Shown: positions 10,104 to 20,399 of the stretch, in pieces | How the letters are laid out: the number at the start of each line of letters is the position of its first letter | How positions within the stretch are numbered: position 1 is the first letter of the stretch | Assembly (NCBI GenBank): GCA_947488155.1 | Contig: CANKYK010000002.1 | Coordinates: 192,001 to 256,000 of the forward strand | Origin: an uncultured Erythrobacter sp. | GTDB lineage: Bacteria > Pseudomonadota > Alphaproteobacteria > Sphingomonadales > Sphingomonadaceae | DNA: 64,000 bases | Reading direction: 5' to 3' | Translations under genes and position numbers: made by a program | The notes under the pieces: model-generated | The model's input: only the letters and a program-made list of their open reading frames with translations | Told to the model about the DNA's origin: nothing | Database searches by the model: none

Positions 10104-11398
10104 TAAGCGCCGCCTGCCTTTGCCTGAGGCTCCAGCTTGGTCACGCCGCCCATATAGGGATGCAAAACCTCTGGGATAAGAACGCTGCCGTCGGCCTGTT
10201 GGTAGTTCTCCATGATTGCTACCAGAGTGCGGCCCACTGCCAGGCCGGAGCCGTTAAGAAGATGGAAATACTCGGTCTTTTTCTCGCCTTCTGGGCGGTA
10301 ACGCGCGTTCATCCGGCGCGGCTGATAGGTGCCGCCATCCGAGCAGGAACTGATCTCGCGGTAGGCGCCTTGTCCCGGCAGCCAAACCTCCAGGTCATAG
10401 GTCTTCGTCATGGTCGCGCCCATGTCGCCCGCGCAAAGTTCCATCACCCGGTAGTGCAGGCCAAGCTTTTGCAGCAAACCTTCAGCAATGGCGGTGATCC
10501 GCGCATGTTCCTCCGCTGCATGGTCGGGCAGGGCGGCGCTGATCAACTCGACCTTCTCAAATTGGTGCTGGCGGATGAAGCCGCGAGTGTCGCGCCCCGC
10601 CGCGCCAGCCTCCGCGCGGAAGCAAGGGGTCAGCGCGGTGATCCGCATCGGAAAATCGCTCTCTTCAAAAATCTGCTCGCGGAACGAATTGCCCAACGTC
10701 ATCTCTGAGGTGGAGATCAGTAAATGGCCCTCTGTGGTGCGGAACAGGTCTTCGGCGAATTTCGGCAATTGACCGGTGCCATAGCCCGATTCTTCGCGGA
10801 TCAGCAGCGGCGGATTACACTCGGTGTAGCCATGCTCGCTTGTGTTCGTGTCGAGCATGAATTGGCCCAGCGCCCGGTGCAGACGAGCAATATCTCCGCG
10901 CAGAAACGTGAAGCGCGCACCAGAGATTTTCGCGCCAGTCTCAAAGTCCATGCCGAGCGCAGGGGCGATGTCGGCGTGTTCCTGTGGATCGAAATCAAAG
11001 ACCGGCTTCTCGCCCCATTCGCGCAAGTAGACATTGTCGTCTTCGTTTGTCCCGTCTGGCACGCTGTCAGCCAGCACATTGGGCAGAACGAGCAAAGCCA
11101 TCTTCAGCTTTTCGCCCAGTCCGCGGTCTTGCTCTTCCAAAGCGGGCAGCGTCTTTTTGAGTTCGCTGACCTCTGCTTTCAGCGCTTCGGCCTTGGCGGT
11201 GTCGCCCTGGCCCATGGCTTGACCGATTGCTTTAGAGGCCTCGTTGCGACGGCTTTGTCCTTCTTGCAACTTGGTTGCGACCGCGCGGCGCTCTTCATCC
11301 AACGCCACTATGTTTTGCGCCACAGGTTCATGCCCGCGCCGCGCCAAAATGGCATCAAAGGCGGCGGGATCGTCTCGGATAATTCGAATATCGTGCAT
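10103..11398 (-). CDS. serS: Serine--tRNA ligase
   Basis: 431 aa. The N-terminal half is the antiparallel coiled-coil arm (about residues 30-100, rich in Glu, Lys and Ala) that grips the long variable arm of tRNA-Ser. The class II catalytic core follows, with motif 2 TPCFRAEAGAAGRDTRG and motif 3 ending with the Gly-rich GSGLAVGRTLVAIMEN. It charges tRNA-Ser, and tRNA-Sec where that is present. First gene of the operon with surE and the channel gene; the 166-bp space to the divergent sulfotransferase should hold the promoter. Confidence 0.97.
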   Translation of the reverse strand: MHDIRIIRDDPAAFDAILARRGHEPVAQNIVALDEERRAVATKLQEGQSRRNEASKAIGQAMGQGDTAKAEALKAEVSELKKTLPALEEQDRGLGEKLKMALLVLPNVLADSVPDGTNEDDNVYLREWGEKPVFDFDPQEHADIAPALGMDFETGAKISGARFTFLRGDIARLHRALGQFMLDTNTSEHGYTECNPPLLIREESGYGTGQLPKFAEDLFRTTEGHLLISTSEMTLGNSFREQIFEESDFPMRITALTPCFRAEAGAAGRDTRGFIRQHQFEKVELISAALPDHAAEEHARITAIAEGLLQKLGLHYRVMELCAGDMGATMTKTYDLEVWLPGQGAYREISSCSDGGTYQPRRMNARYRPEGEKKTEYFHLLNGSGLAVGRTLVAIMENYQQADGSVLIPEVLHPYMGGVTKLEPQAKAGGA

Positions 11399-11564
11399 GG
11401 GGCCAGCCTATGCCCGCTTGGCTGGCCAAATTCCAGTGCATATGCGGACAAGTGCCCTGCACCAGGTTGCGCGGTGATCCAAACCGGCTAGACCAGAGGC
11501 CTGACGTCAGATCAGCGCCGCTGGGCAAACGCGGCGAACAGGGGCAATAACAGAGGGTAACCTC

Positions 11565-12914
11565 ATGCAGCACGGACGGGTCGCGCCGCCGCAAAGAACC
11601 GTATTTATCGCTGGGCTGAACCGCCTGCTTGGTGCGGGTGAACGATTGGGTGCTTTGGCCCCGGCGCGTTTCAGCATGGGTGCGTTGATGGAGGCCGCAG
11701 CGCGCAAGACTGGCCTAGCCGATTTTGGCGATCCATGGTTTGAGCGACCCTTTGAGGTGCTGCTGGATGCGGTGCGCGGTGAGGCGCGGCTCAATCTCGC
11801 AGGCCAGCACAGCGCGGTGCTGCAATTCAACAAAGTGCTGACCGACCGGTTGTGGGCGCAGCACTGGTTCGACCGGTTCCCGGAAATTTTGGAGCGGCCA
11901 ATTCCGCGTCCAGTGGTGATCGTGGGTCCGATGCGCTCAGGCACCACGCGGCTGCACCGGCTGCTGGCGAGCGATCGGCGGTTCACCCATATGCGCAGTT
12001 TTGAAACGATCAGCCCGGTGCCGCGCCCGGACTTTGAGGACGTGCTGGCGGGCAAAGCGGAGGATTTCCGTCCGGTGCTGGCGCGGCGGATCATGAAGGT
12101 CGCGCGGGCGGCCAATCCGCGCACGCTCTCGATCCATCCCACTGGCCCCTTTGAGCCGGAGGAGGAGCTGGGCCTGCTCGTCTCCAGCATGTGGGGCATG
12201 AAACATGATGCGCAGTGGCAGGTGCCCAGCTATTCTTCGTGGTGCGCCGTTGAAGATGCGACGCCGGCTTACCGCCATCTCGCCAATCTGCTGCGGTTGA
12301 TTGGCTGGTCACAACAAGCCTCTCCGCTGCGCCCGTGGATCCTGAAGACACCGCAGCACATGCTGGATCTGCCCGCTTTGCTGAATGTGTTTCCCGATGC
12401 GCGCCTGATCTTTACCCACCGCGATCCAAGGAGCCTTGTCGGCAGCGCCGCCTCGCTCGCCTGGAACCAGACGATCATCTATTCCGATCATGTTGATCCA
12501 GCACGCATTGGGCGCGATTGGCTGGCTAAGACCGAGCAGCAGATTGAGCGGATGCGTGCGGCACGCGAGGGGCTGGGGCCAGAGCGCATGATCGATGTGC
12601 AATATGACGATGTGGAGCGCGATTGGCACGGCGAGATGGAGCGGATTTATCGTTTCCTCGATCTCGATATGGGCCCGGCAGAGGCCAAGATGGCAGATTA
12701 TCTAGAGCGGTCAAAATCGCTGAAGCGCCATCCGCACGTCTACCGGCTCAGTGATTTTCATGTGAGCGCGGATGAGGTGGCAGAGCGCTTTGCCGATTAC
12801 GTTCGCACATTTGATGTGCCAACCAGCGGCTGGGGCGAGGGTGCGCAAGGCCGCGCGGGCGCGAATGCAACAGCGGTGCCTGTCCAAAGGGAACGACGAC
12901 GCCGATTTGGTTAA
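11565..12914 (+). CDS. Sulfotransferase family protein
   Basis: 449 aa. The 5'-PSB loop that binds the 5'-phosphate of PAPS is clear: PVVIVGPMRSGTTRLHRLL (residues 116-134), and a later FTHRDPRSLVGS matches the 3'-phosphate-binding region. It therefore belongs to the large PAPS-dependent sulfotransferase superfamily. The acceptor is unknown; related proteins are abundant in sphingomonads. No signal peptide or membrane helix. A GAGGG ribosome binding site lies about 8 bases before the ATG. Divergent from serS and convergent with sppA. Confidence 0.85.
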   Translation: MQHGRVAPPQRTVFIAGLNRLLGAGERLGALAPARFSMGALMEAAARKTGLADFGDPWFERPFEVLLDAVRGEARLNLAGQHSAVLQFNKVLTDRLWAQHWFDRFPEILERPIPRPVVIVGPMRSGTTRLHRLLASDRRFTHMRSFETISPVPRPDFEDVLAGKAEDFRPVLARRIMKVARAANPRTLSIHPTGPFEPEEELGLLVSSMWGMKHDAQWQVPSYSSWCAVEDATPAYRHLANLLRLIGWSQQASPLRPWILKTPQHMLDLPALLNVFPDARLIFTHRDPRSLVGSAASLAWNQTIIYSDHVDPARIGRDWLAKTEQQIERMRAAREGLGPERMIDVQYDDVERDWHGEMERIYRFLDLDMGPAEAKMADYLERSKSLKRHPHVYRLSDFHVSADEVAERFADYVRTFDVPTSGWGEGAQGRAGANATAVPVQRERRRRFG

Positions 12915-13020
12915 GGTCGACTGTAAGTAGAGTCTTGGAAAAGGCTCCTAGAAGCGCACTTCTCTCGTCTCATAGAATCGCCTTAGCAATTCAGGCCGCC
13001 CAATTGCAGTCGCCCGCACG

Positions 13021-14907
13021 TCAGTCCGCGAACAGAGCCTTCAACATGGTCAGTATGCCTTGTCCCTTGCTATTCTGCGCGGCGCTCGGGGGGGCAGGGC
13101 ATTCGAGGCAATAGGCTTGTATCCCAGGCGTACCCGACAGGCGCTCAACGTCGCTGGCGAGCTGGCCGAGCAGCGCGCCACGTTCCCGCGCGGCCATCGC
13201 AAACAGATCGCCGCCGCGCGTGCCCGCGGTTTCCGGGCTGGTGCTGGTCAGCATTTGACGGATCAGGGAATCGTATTGCGCGGTGCCAGCACCAAGGAAA
13301 CGCGGACTGTAGCCGTCTTCCTCAAGCTCTGCCTGGGCCGCGACCCAAGCAAGCGCCTCTTCTAGCCCGCCGAACTGATCGACGAGTTTGAGTTGGCGCG
13401 CCGTCCCGCCGTCCCAAACGCGCCCTTGCGCGATTTCATCCACTCGTGCGCTGTCCATATTGCGAGCTTTCGCCACAATGCCGAGGAAATCCGAATATGT
13501 GTTTTCAACCGAAGCTTGCAAAATCGCGTCAACTTCTGGGCTGAAACCCGCAATCGGATCAGGTTGGCCCGATAATGGCGTGGTGCGATAGCCGTCTGCG
13601 TTCACGCCAAGCTCTGCCGCAGCACCTTCAAATGTTGGCAGAACGGAAAACACACCGATGGAACCGGTGATCGTTTCCGGTTGCGCGAATATCCGATCAC
13701 CTGCGGTTGCAACCCAATAGCCGCCGCTGGCCGCAACATTGGCGAATGAGATGGCAACCGGAATGTCTTTCGCCCGGTGACGCTCAATCGCGAGGCGTAT
13801 TTCTTCCGATGCGAACACAGAGCCACCGGGGGAGTCGACACGCACTACGAGGCCTGCAAGATCATCATCCAGCGCCTCGTCGAGTATACCGGCGATCCGC
13901 TCTCCACCGGCCGATCCAGGGCCAGCATCGCCGTCCACAATGACGCCTGCGACGGTTACGACACCGATGGTCTTGCCAGAAGCCGATGGGGTGACATCGG
14001 CAAGGAAGGGGGCAAATTCAGCCTTTGCAAAGGCACCCGGTTTCTTGCTCCATGCGTCTTCGCCTGAAAGCTCGGCAACGCGCTCACCAAAGGAAATTTG
14101 GTCGCCCAGCTTGTCGACCAGGCCAGCGTCAAGCGCAGCCTTAGCCAGGTCGCCTTGTGATGCAGTGATCCATTCTACCGGATCGCTGGTCACCCGCTCA
14201 AGGTCCAGCGATGGGCGGGCTTTCTTCACGTTGGCTTGCCATTCTTCCCACATTGCACCGAACAATCCGGCCAGATTCTCGCGCGCGGCATCAGACATGG
14301 AATTGCGTGAGTAAGGCTCAACCGCCGATTTGAATGTGCCAACCCGGTAGATGCGAGCGTTGATATTCAAACGTTCCAGCAGATCGCCGTAGTAAAGATT
14401 GCTGCCACCAGGCCCGGCAATCAATGCGGCACCTTGCGGATTGAGCCATACCTCGGTTGCATGCGCGGCCAGATGCATGTGATCATCGCCGTAACCGAGT
14501 GCATAGGTGAGTACCGGCTTTTCCGCTTTGCGGACACGGTCCATCGCCTCGCCAATGGCCTGCAAGTGCACTTGGCCTCCGCCGACAAAGGAGGAGAGAT
14601 CGAATACGACAGCCTTGATCCGATCGTCCGATGCCGCGGCGTTGAGCGCGGTAACCAGATCGCGTGATTGGTGTTCGGCAACAGGGGCCTGACCGCTCAG
14701 GAAGGTTTGCAGTGGGTCAATCTCGGAACGTTCTTCTACAACAAAGCCATCCAGCTCGATCAGCAGCGCGCCTTCGCGCACCTGGCCAGGGCTGGGGCGG
14801 GCAGAAAGCACCGCGAACAGGGCCATGAAGAACAGCAGCATGAAAATCAGCACCAGCCCGTCTTTAACACCGACCAGCAGTTTCCAAACCTTGCCCACAA
14901 AACTCAT
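13021..14907 (-). CDS. sppA: Signal peptide peptidase SppA, 67K type
   Basis: 628 aa from the ATG at 14907 (MSFVGKVWKLL); a longer open frame to 14994 adds residues without family character. One N-terminal membrane anchor (about 12-33) is followed by two tandem S49 domains in the arrangement of the long E. coli-type SppA. The likely catalytic Lys lies in GTFKSAVEPYSRNSMS in the N-terminal half, and the nucleophile Ser in NVAASGGYWVATAGD in the C-terminal half. It degrades cleaved signal peptides in the membrane. Convergent with the sulfotransferase, divergent from pyrB. Confidence 0.95.
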   Translation of the reverse strand: MSFVGKVWKLLVGVKDGLVLIFMLLFFMALFAVLSARPSPGQVREGALLIELDGFVVEERSEIDPLQTFLSGQAPVAEHQSRDLVTALNAAASDDRIKAVVFDLSSFVGGGQVHLQAIGEAMDRVRKAEKPVLTYALGYGDDHMHLAAHATEVWLNPQGAALIAGPGGSNLYYGDLLERLNINARIYRVGTFKSAVEPYSRNSMSDAARENLAGLFGAMWEEWQANVKKARPSLDLERVTSDPVEWITASQGDLAKAALDAGLVDKLGDQISFGERVAELSGEDAWSKKPGAFAKAEFAPFLADVTPSASGKTIGVVTVAGVIVDGDAGPGSAGGERIAGILDEALDDDLAGLVVRVDSPGGSVFASEEIRLAIERHRAKDIPVAISFANVAASGGYWVATAGDRIFAQPETITGSIGVFSVLPTFEGAAAELGVNADGYRTTPLSGQPDPIAGFSPEVDAILQASVENTYSDFLGIVAKARNMDSARVDEIAQGRVWDGGTARQLKLVDQFGGLEEALAWVAAQAELEEDGYSPRFLGAGTAQYDSLIRQMLTSTSPETAGTRGGDLFAMAARERGALLGQLASDVERLSGTPGIQAYCLECPAPPSAAQNSKGQGILTMLKALFAD

Positions 14908-15042
14908 GAAATCATTCCCAATTATCGCGCGCCACGCGCGTGTTTCGCCTAAACTAGGCATGCTTTGCGCAAACTTCCATCGCAAACAGCGCAAAACTTA
15001 CCCATCAATGGGTTGAGCGTGCGACAGCCCTCGACTAAAGGC

Positions 15043-16089
15043 ATGGCTTTAATGACATTGTCCGGCGAAAACACAGGCTCCGGCCGCTATCCAGCGGGCC
15101 GATTGGCCTTCCCGCATCGCGATCTGGTTGGCATTGGCCAGCTGGAGCGCCACGAGATCCTTTATCTGCTTGAGTCTGCGGAGCAATGGGTGGAGCTCAA
15201 CCGGCAACCCTCCAAGCACACAGATCTGCTGGCCGGGCAAACGATCATCAACGCGTTCTTTGAAAACTCGACCCGCACGCTGCTCAGCTTTGAGATTGCG
15301 GGCAAAAGACTGGGCGCGGATGTGGTGAATATGCATGCTGCGCAAAGCTCTGTGAAAAAGGGTGAGACGCTGATCGATACAGCGATCACTCTTAACGCAA
15401 TGCGCCCTGATGCTATCGTGATCCGCCACGGGGCGAGCGGCGCGACGCAATTGATCGCCGATAAGGTTGACTGCCCCGTGTTGAATGCGGGCGATGGGAG
15501 TCACGAACACCCAACGCAGGCGCTGCTCGATGCGATGGCTCTGAGGCATGCGCTGCGCAAACGCGGCGAGACTGCAGAGGATTTCACCGGGCTCACCATC
15601 ACAATATGCGGCGATATCCTGCACAGCCGGGTCGCGCGCTCCAACCTGCTGTGCCTGCAAGCGTTGGGTGCAAGCGTGCGGCTATGCGCGCCGCCAGCCT
15701 TAATGCCAGCAGGCGTGGAGGCGATCGGTGCGCAGCCGTTCCACAATTTCGATGACGCTTTGAAGGGCGCAGATGTGGTCATGATGCTGCGCCTGCAAAC
15801 GGAACGTATGCAAGGGCAATTCACCCCATCTGAGCGCGAATATCACCATCTCTACGGTCTTACGCAGGCGCGCCTTGCGAATGCGGCGCCAGATGCGCTG
15901 GTGATGCACCCCGGTCCGATGAATCGCGGGGTCGAGATCGACAGCGAGGTTGCTGACATGCTCGACCGGTCGATCATCACCCAGCAGGTGGAAATGGGGG
16001 TCGCAATCCGCATGGCAGCGCTTGATATTCTGACCCGCAGCGCGCGCGGGGTTGAAGGTTGGAATATTGGCGAGGGGAGTGCATCATGA
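15043..16089 (+). CDS. pyrB: Aspartate carbamoyltransferase catalytic subunit
   Basis: 348 aa from the ATG at 15043, which has AAAGG a few bases upstream; a start at 15052 is also possible. It joins carbamoyl phosphate and aspartate in de novo pyrimidine synthesis. The carbamoyl-phosphate loop [13 protein letters not shown], the later [14 protein letters not shown] and the C-terminal [13 protein letters not shown] of the PyrB family are all present. No pyrI regulatory subunit is visible; instead the downstream gene encodes a dihydroorotase homologue whose start overlaps the pyrB stop, as in class A ATCases that form a PyrB/PyrC-like complex. Confidence 0.97.
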   Translation: MALMTLSGENTGSGRYPAGRLAFPHRDLVGIGQLERHEILYLLESAEQWVELNRQPSKHTDLLAGQTIINAFFENSTRTLLSFEIAGKRLGADVVNMHAAQSSVKKGETLIDTAITLNAMRPDAIVIRHGASGATQLIADKVDCPVLNAGDGSHEHPTQALLDAMALRHALRKRGETAEDFTGLTITICGDILHSRVARSNLLCLQALGASVRLCAPPALMPAGVEAIGAQPFHNFDDALKGADVVMMLRLQTERMQGQFTPSEREYHHLYGLTQARLANAAPDALVMHPGPMNRGVEIDSEVADMLDRSIITQQVEMGVAIRMAALDILTRSARGVEGWNIGEGSAS

Positions 16090-17318
16090 AGCAGTCACGG
16101 CCTCTCACAATCACTGGCGGTCAATTGGCGATGCCCGGCGGTCTGGTCAGCGGTGGCATCCGGCTGGATGGCGGCCTGATCACGGAAGTTGGTGCAGATA
16201 TTGCCGCGCAGGATGGCGACGAAGTGGTCAATGCGCGCGGACAGATAATCGCGCCGGGTCTGGTGGATCTGGGCGTGTTCCGGATCGACAAGGCGTCGTT
16301 TCATTTTGGTGGGATCACACGCGCGGCTCTGATGCCGAATCAATCCCCCCCGCTCGATTACCCCAGCCGAGTCAGCATGATCGCCAAAAGCGGTAAGCCA
16401 GACCTGTGGGTTCATCCACTGGCGGCAGCGACCTGCGCGCTGGAGGGGCGAGAGCTCGCAGAGATCGCACTGATGCAGGATGCAGGTGCGAGAGGGATTG
16501 CCACCGGACGGCGCTGGATCGCGGATTCCGGGGTGATGCTGCGCGTGCTGCAATATGCTGCAATGCTTGATCTGGTCGTAGTCGCGCATGGTGAGGACGA
16601 TGCCTTGAGCGGCGAGGCAGCGGCAACCGCTGGTGAAATGGCAACCCGCATGGGCTTGCCGAGCGCTCCGGCAGAGGCAGAGGCACTGGCGATTGCGCGC
16701 GATATTGCGCTGGCTGAAATATCAGGCGCTCGGCTGCATATTCGTCAGGTGACTACGCAGGCGGGCTTTGATCTGGTGCGCGCGGCGAAGGCGCGCGGCG
16801 TGAATGTGACCTGCGGGATCACCCCTGCGCATTTCATGCTGTCGGATCTCGCCACGGTGCAATTCCCGACTTTCGCGAAATTCTCACCGCCTCTTCGAAG
16901 CGAAGCGGATCGGCAGGCGGCGCTTACGGCGATTGGCGACGGCACCGTCGATGTGATTGCGTCGGGCCATGATCCACGCGGGCCAGAGGATAAGCGCCTG
17001 CCCTTTGCGGATGCAGAGGCCGGGATGGCCGGGGCAGAGACCTTGCTGGCGATGACGCTGACCCTGGTACGCGATGAGGTGATTGATATGGCGCGCGCCT
17101 TTGCATTGCTCGCAGGCAACCCGGCCCGGTTACTCAGTGTGCCAGCCGGCCAGCTAGAAGCCGGGCTGGAGGCGGATGTTGCGCTGATCGATCCAGAAGC
17201 GCCGTGGATCATCGATCGCCGCAAAATGTCCGCGACGGCCGATAACACCCCGTTTGACCGCCAAGGCACTCAGGGCAGGGTGAAGGCGCTGTTCAAAAGC
17301 GGCGTGCAGGTCGTTTAA
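16086..17318 (+). CDS. Dihydroorotase-like protein, probably non-catalytic (PyrX type)
   Basis: 410 aa from an ATG that overlaps the pyrB stop (ATGA), with GAGGGGAG upstream. Overall it aligns with type I dihydroorotases (PGLVDL near residue 58, C-terminal LARxG-like GNPARLLSV). However, the metal-binding D-x-H-x-H signature is D61-L-G63-V-F65 here, and the usual DH-A-P region reads [15 protein letters not shown]. Both catalytic histidines are thus replaced. Known pseudo-dihydroorotases (PyrX, PyrC') act as structural partners of PyrB. I infer that role, and that an active PyrC is encoded elsewhere. Confidence 0.85.
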   Translation: MKQSRPLTITGGQLAMPGGLVSGGIRLDGGLITEVGADIAAQDGDEVVNARGQIIAPGLVDLGVFRIDKASFHFGGITRAALMPNQSPPLDYPSRVSMIAKSGKPDLWVHPLAAATCALEGRELAEIALMQDAGARGIATGRRWIADSGVMLRVLQYAAMLDLVVVAHGEDDALSGEAAATAGEMATRMGLPSAPAEAEALAIARDIALAEISGARLHIRQVTTQAGFDLVRAAKARGVNVTCGITPAHFMLSDLATVQFPTFAKFSPPLRSEADRQAALTAIGDGTVDVIASGHDPRGPEDKRLPFADAEAGMAGAETLLAMTLTLVRDEVIDMARAFALLAGNPARLLSVPAGQLEAGLEADVALIDPEAPWIIDRRKMSATADNTPFDRQGTQGRVKALFKSGVQVV

Positions 17319-17368
17319 GCGGCGTTTGTCGTGGTTTGACCTAGCCAGCCCGCAGCATATATTACCCC

Positions 17369-17404
17369 AAAAAAATGCCCCCGGCGTTTCGCGACACCGG
17401 GGGC
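17369..17404 (-). terminator. Rho-independent terminator of the ParA-SPOR operon
   Basis: Read on the minus strand: stem GCCCCCGG, 12-base loop, CCGGGGGC, then seven T after one A. It lies 44 bases after the stop of the SPOR lipoprotein gene and in the convergent space with the dihydroorotase-like gene. Confidence 0.85.
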
Positions 17405-17447
17405 AGTCTTGCTGAATTCTGGAAAAGTTCCAGAGGGATTTTGTGTC

Positions 17448-18800
17448 TTAGCTTGTGCGCGCTGCGATCCGCACTCCGCGATCGATCGCACCCTTTGGCG
17501 GGTTGATCTTGGCATAGGCGAAACAGCCTTTGCCGGCCGAACGGACGGTCGAGCACATGCTGCGTGCGCTGCTGAGGCCAAAGCCTGCGGCGGCGACGCG
17601 GAAGAAGGTTTTGCCTTTCACTTCAGCTTGCGTGATCACGACATCGTGATTTTTCAGCTGCGGATAGCGTGACTGGTAGATTTTCCAGGCACGGTCGGCT
17701 TCGGCCCGGCTTGAGAAGCTGCCGAATTGAACCATGTGCGTGTCAGCAGAGCCGCTTGCGACCGCTGCCATGCGGCGCTGGCTTGACGCCGCAGCCACTC
17801 GTGTTGGACGTTTCTCTTTACTGGCGTAGCTGGCAGGCAAAGCCTGCACGACAGGCTTTGAAACGAAGCGAGCGCGGGCCGGAGCCGGGGCTGGTTTGGG
17901 TGCTTCAGCAACCCGTGTAGGAGCCGCGGCAGGTGCCGGATCAAAGGTTTCAACGGCGCTGTCGTTTGAAACACCAAAGGCGAGAGCTTCGCTTGCGCTT
18001 GGCTCCACTGCATTTGCTGGTGCCTGAGCAGCCGCCTCAGCAACCATTACGTCTTGGCTTGGGAAATTGTTCAGCGCGAGATATTGCGGCTGACCGCCAT
18101 CTTGCGCTGGGTTTACGCGCAGCAAACCTGCGACGCGGGTTTGGTATTGCTCAGGCGCGCTTTGTGCGGCCCATTCAGCAATCCGGTTGTTCACTTCACC
18201 AGCTGGCACATCTTCTGCCGCCATAACGCGGGCAGCGCGCCAATTGCCGGCGAGGGCATAGGTGTAGGCGAGGTTTTGACGAACCTTTGCACTGTTCTGG
18301 CCGCCGCGTAGAGCATTGGTCAGAACGTGGACGCCCTGCTGCGGCTTGCCAGCCAAGGCATAGGCAAGGCCAAGATCAGCAGGATCAATATCAGAAGACC
18401 ATGCATCCAGTTTCGCAAGCGCGCTGCCTTTGTCGCCAAGCGCGGTTTTAGCCAGCGCATAGCTGAGGACAGTACGCGGATCGGTGTCGCCAAGTTCCAG
18501 GGCATCGTCAAAGCTGGTCGCGGCCGACTGGAAGCGGCCCGATTCCAGATAAGCAGCGCCGAGCATCGCACGGAATTCTGCATTGCGAGGATCAGCCAAA
18601 ACTGCTGCTTCAGCATGCGTAACAGCCTTATCGACCTGACCTTTTTCAAGCGCGGTTTGCGCCTTGCTGAAAGAGGATAAGGCAGGCGGTGCAGCCGAGG
18701 TGGTGCATCCTGCAAGCGCAACGCTGGCAAGTGCGGTCGAAACAATGAGGCTCATTTTCGGGCCGGTCATTTTGTAGGTTTCGCTGCGGTCCATGGTCAT
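17448..18800 (-). CDS. TPR and SPOR domain lipoprotein
   Basis: 450 aa from the ATG at 18800, which has AAGGA 4-8 bases upstream. The N-terminal signal ends in the lipobox LAGC (Cys32), so it should be lipidated. Residues about 45-230 form tetratricopeptide-like helical repeats (KAVTHAEAAVLADPRNAEF and following). A Pro/Ala-rich linker leads to a C-terminal SPOR domain (about 360-440, MVQFGSFSSRAEADRAWKI), the fold that binds denuded septal peptidoglycan. Last gene of an operon with a ParA ATPase and a ribbon-helix-helix-like protein, so it may link that system to the cell wall. Exact function unknown. Confidence 0.8.
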   Translation of the reverse strand: MTMDRSETYKMTGPKMSLIVSTALASVALAGCTTSAAPPALSSFSKAQTALEKGQVDKAVTHAEAAVLADPRNAEFRAMLGAAYLESGRFQSAATSFDDALELGDTDPRTVLSYALAKTALGDKGSALAKLDAWSSDIDPADLGLAYALAGKPQQGVHVLTNALRGGQNSAKVRQNLAYTYALAGNWRAARVMAAEDVPAGEVNNRIAEWAAQSAPEQYQTRVAGLLRVNPAQDGGQPQYLALNNFPSQDVMVAEAAAQAPANAVEPSASEALAFGVSNDSAVETFDPAPAAAPTRVAEAPKPAPAPARARFVSKPVVQALPASYASKEKRPTRVAAASSQRRMAAVASGSADTHMVQFGSFSSRAEADRAWKIYQSRYPQLKNHDVVITQAEVKGKTFFRVAAAGFGLSSARSMCSTVRSAGKGCFAYAKINPPKGAIDRGVRIAARTS

Positions 18801-18851
18801 AGTCCTTGTGAGTAACTCTGCTGTCTTGGTACGATGCAAAAAGTTAACAAA

Positions 18852-19427
18852 TCAGTCGCGTTTCATCTTCTGCGCGAGCGTATCGAGGTCGTCGATCTGC
18901 TCCAGCATGGCGTCGAGCGCTTCGGTAACAACCGCTTGTGCGCTCTTGCCCTGCATTGTCGCAGCAAGGCGAAGTTTGAGATGGCGATCGGTGTCGAGCC
19001 GCAAAGTGAAAGCAGCGCGGCGGCCAGATGAACTGCCGGATGCTTTCGCGGATTTACGCTTTTTGGCGGGCTTGCTGCTCTTTTTGGCAGGCACCGCTGC
19101 GGACGCTTCGGCGGCTTCCCCTTCAATGCGCGTGGCCAGCTCTTCTTGCTGGCGCAGCACATCGGGTGTGTCCGCGTTTTCGTCCCATTCATGCTCTTCA
19201 GCGTCTGCGTCATTGGGTTCTGCCGGGGACAAGTGAACCACATTTGCGCTAGACGCTTGGTTCTCTGTTTCTTCCTCTGCACCCATATCGTTCCAACCCA
19301 GGTCTTCCAGATTTGCAGGCTTGCCTGCATCAGGAAGGTTGGTGAGCTGAGGGCGCATAGCCGGTTTGGCCCCGCCCTTACGAGCGAGCAGCGCGGAATT
19401 CAGCGAGGCAAAGCTTGCTTCAGTCAT
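18852..19427 (-). CDS. Putative ParA partner with C-terminal ribbon-helix-helix-like segment
   Basis: 191 aa. Residues 1-125 are acidic and low in complexity, probably disordered, ending in a Lys/Ser-rich stretch. The last 55 residues (RRAAFTLRLDTDRHLKLRL onwards) look like a ribbon-helix-helix or ParG/MetJ-type strand followed by two helices. It starts 15 bases after the ParA gene, the position where ParB-like or adaptor proteins normally sit. I infer it is the partner that binds DNA or stimulates ParA ATPase. I do not recognise a named family. Confidence 0.65.
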   Translation of the reverse strand: MTEASFASLNSALLARKGGAKPAMRPQLTNLPDAGKPANLEDLGWNDMGAEEETENQASSANVVHLSPAEPNDADAEEHEWDENADTPDVLRQQEELATRIEGEAAEASAAVPAKKSSKPAKKRKSAKASGSSSGRRAAFTLRLDTDRHLKLRLAATMQGKSAQAVVTEALDAMLEQIDDLDTLAQKMKRD

Positions 19428-19442
19428 CGCGCAGGTGCTCCT

Positions 19443-20165
19443 TTATTGAGCGACGCGGCGACCGAAGCCACCACCGCCAGCTGGACGGCCACCGCCGACA
19501 GCTTGCTGCTGAGTGCCAGGTGCGGCGAATACGGTGCGGCGGAAATTCTTCTCAAGCCGGTCAGAAATATACTTCCAGAGCGCTGTCATTTCAGCAGCAC
19601 TGCGGCTTTCCGGATCAACTTCCATAACCGTGCGGCCATCGATCATTGAGGCGGCATAATCGGTGCGATGATGCAGCGTGATCGGGGCGACGGTGCCGTG
19701 CTGTGACAGAGCCACAGCGGCTTCTGAAGTGATCTTCGCCTTAGGCGTCGCGGCGTTCACGACGAACACCAGCGGCTTGCCAGCGCGCTCACACAGATCA
19801 ACCGTCGCACCAACAGCGCGCAAATCATGCGGGCTTGGACGAGTTGGCACCACGATCAGCTCGGCAACGCCGATAACTGACTGAATGGCCATGGTGATCG
19901 CTGGCGGCGTGTCAATCACAGCCAGTTTAAAGCCCTGCTGACGCAGAACCTGAAGGTCATTGGCGAGGCGAGCAACAGTCGTCTGAGCAAAGGCAGGATA
20001 TTCTGCCTCACGCTCGTTCCACCAATCGGCTAGCGACCCTTGCGGATCGATGTCGATCAATACGACTGGGCCAGCGCCCGCACGCTGTGCTTGGACGGCG
20101 AGATGTCCGGAAAGGGTTGTTTTCCCTGATCCGCCCTTCTGCGATGCTAAAGCTAGTACACGCAA
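19443..20165 (-). CDS. ParA-family ATPase
   Basis: 240 aa from a TTG at 20165, chosen because AGGGGG lies 8 bases upstream and the protein then begins MRVLALASQKGGSGKTT, as ParA proteins do. The deviant Walker A KGGSGKTT (10-17) with the signature Lys is intact; DIDPQGSLADWW and VIDTPP are the later switch and Walker B motifs. The C-terminus has a short Gly/Gln-rich tail. No parB, gidB or origin genes are nearby, so this is not the chromosome-segregation ParA. It heads an operon with an RHH-like protein and a SPOR lipoprotein and may position a cellular structure. Confidence 0.85.
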   Translation of the reverse strand: MRVLALASQKGGSGKTTLSGHLAVQAQRAGAGPVVLIDIDPQGSLADWWNEREAEYPAFAQTTVARLANDLQVLRQQGFKLAVIDTPPAITMAIQSVIGVAELIVVPTRPSPHDLRAVGATVDLCERAGKPLVFVVNAATPKAKITSEAAVALSQHGTVAPITLHHRTDYAASMIDGRTVMEVDPESRSAAEMTALWKYISDRLEKNFRRTVFAAPGTQQQAVGGGRPAGGGGFGRRVAQ

Positions 20166-20399
20166 AGCCTTGGTCCCCCTGTTAGGCCGTTGGCGCCGCC
20201 TGATTGCGGCTTGGATGACACTGAGATCGCAGGATACCCCTAATTTACAGTTAACGAGGTTTGCGAAACCAACATCTTGCTTGCGATTAGGGTATGGCAA
20301 CGAATTCCTAACGGATCGTTCACTATAAGGCACACTTGCCCGCTCGGATGCGCTAGCAATCGCGCGGTAAAAACACTTTTTGACGTTATTTATAAGAGA

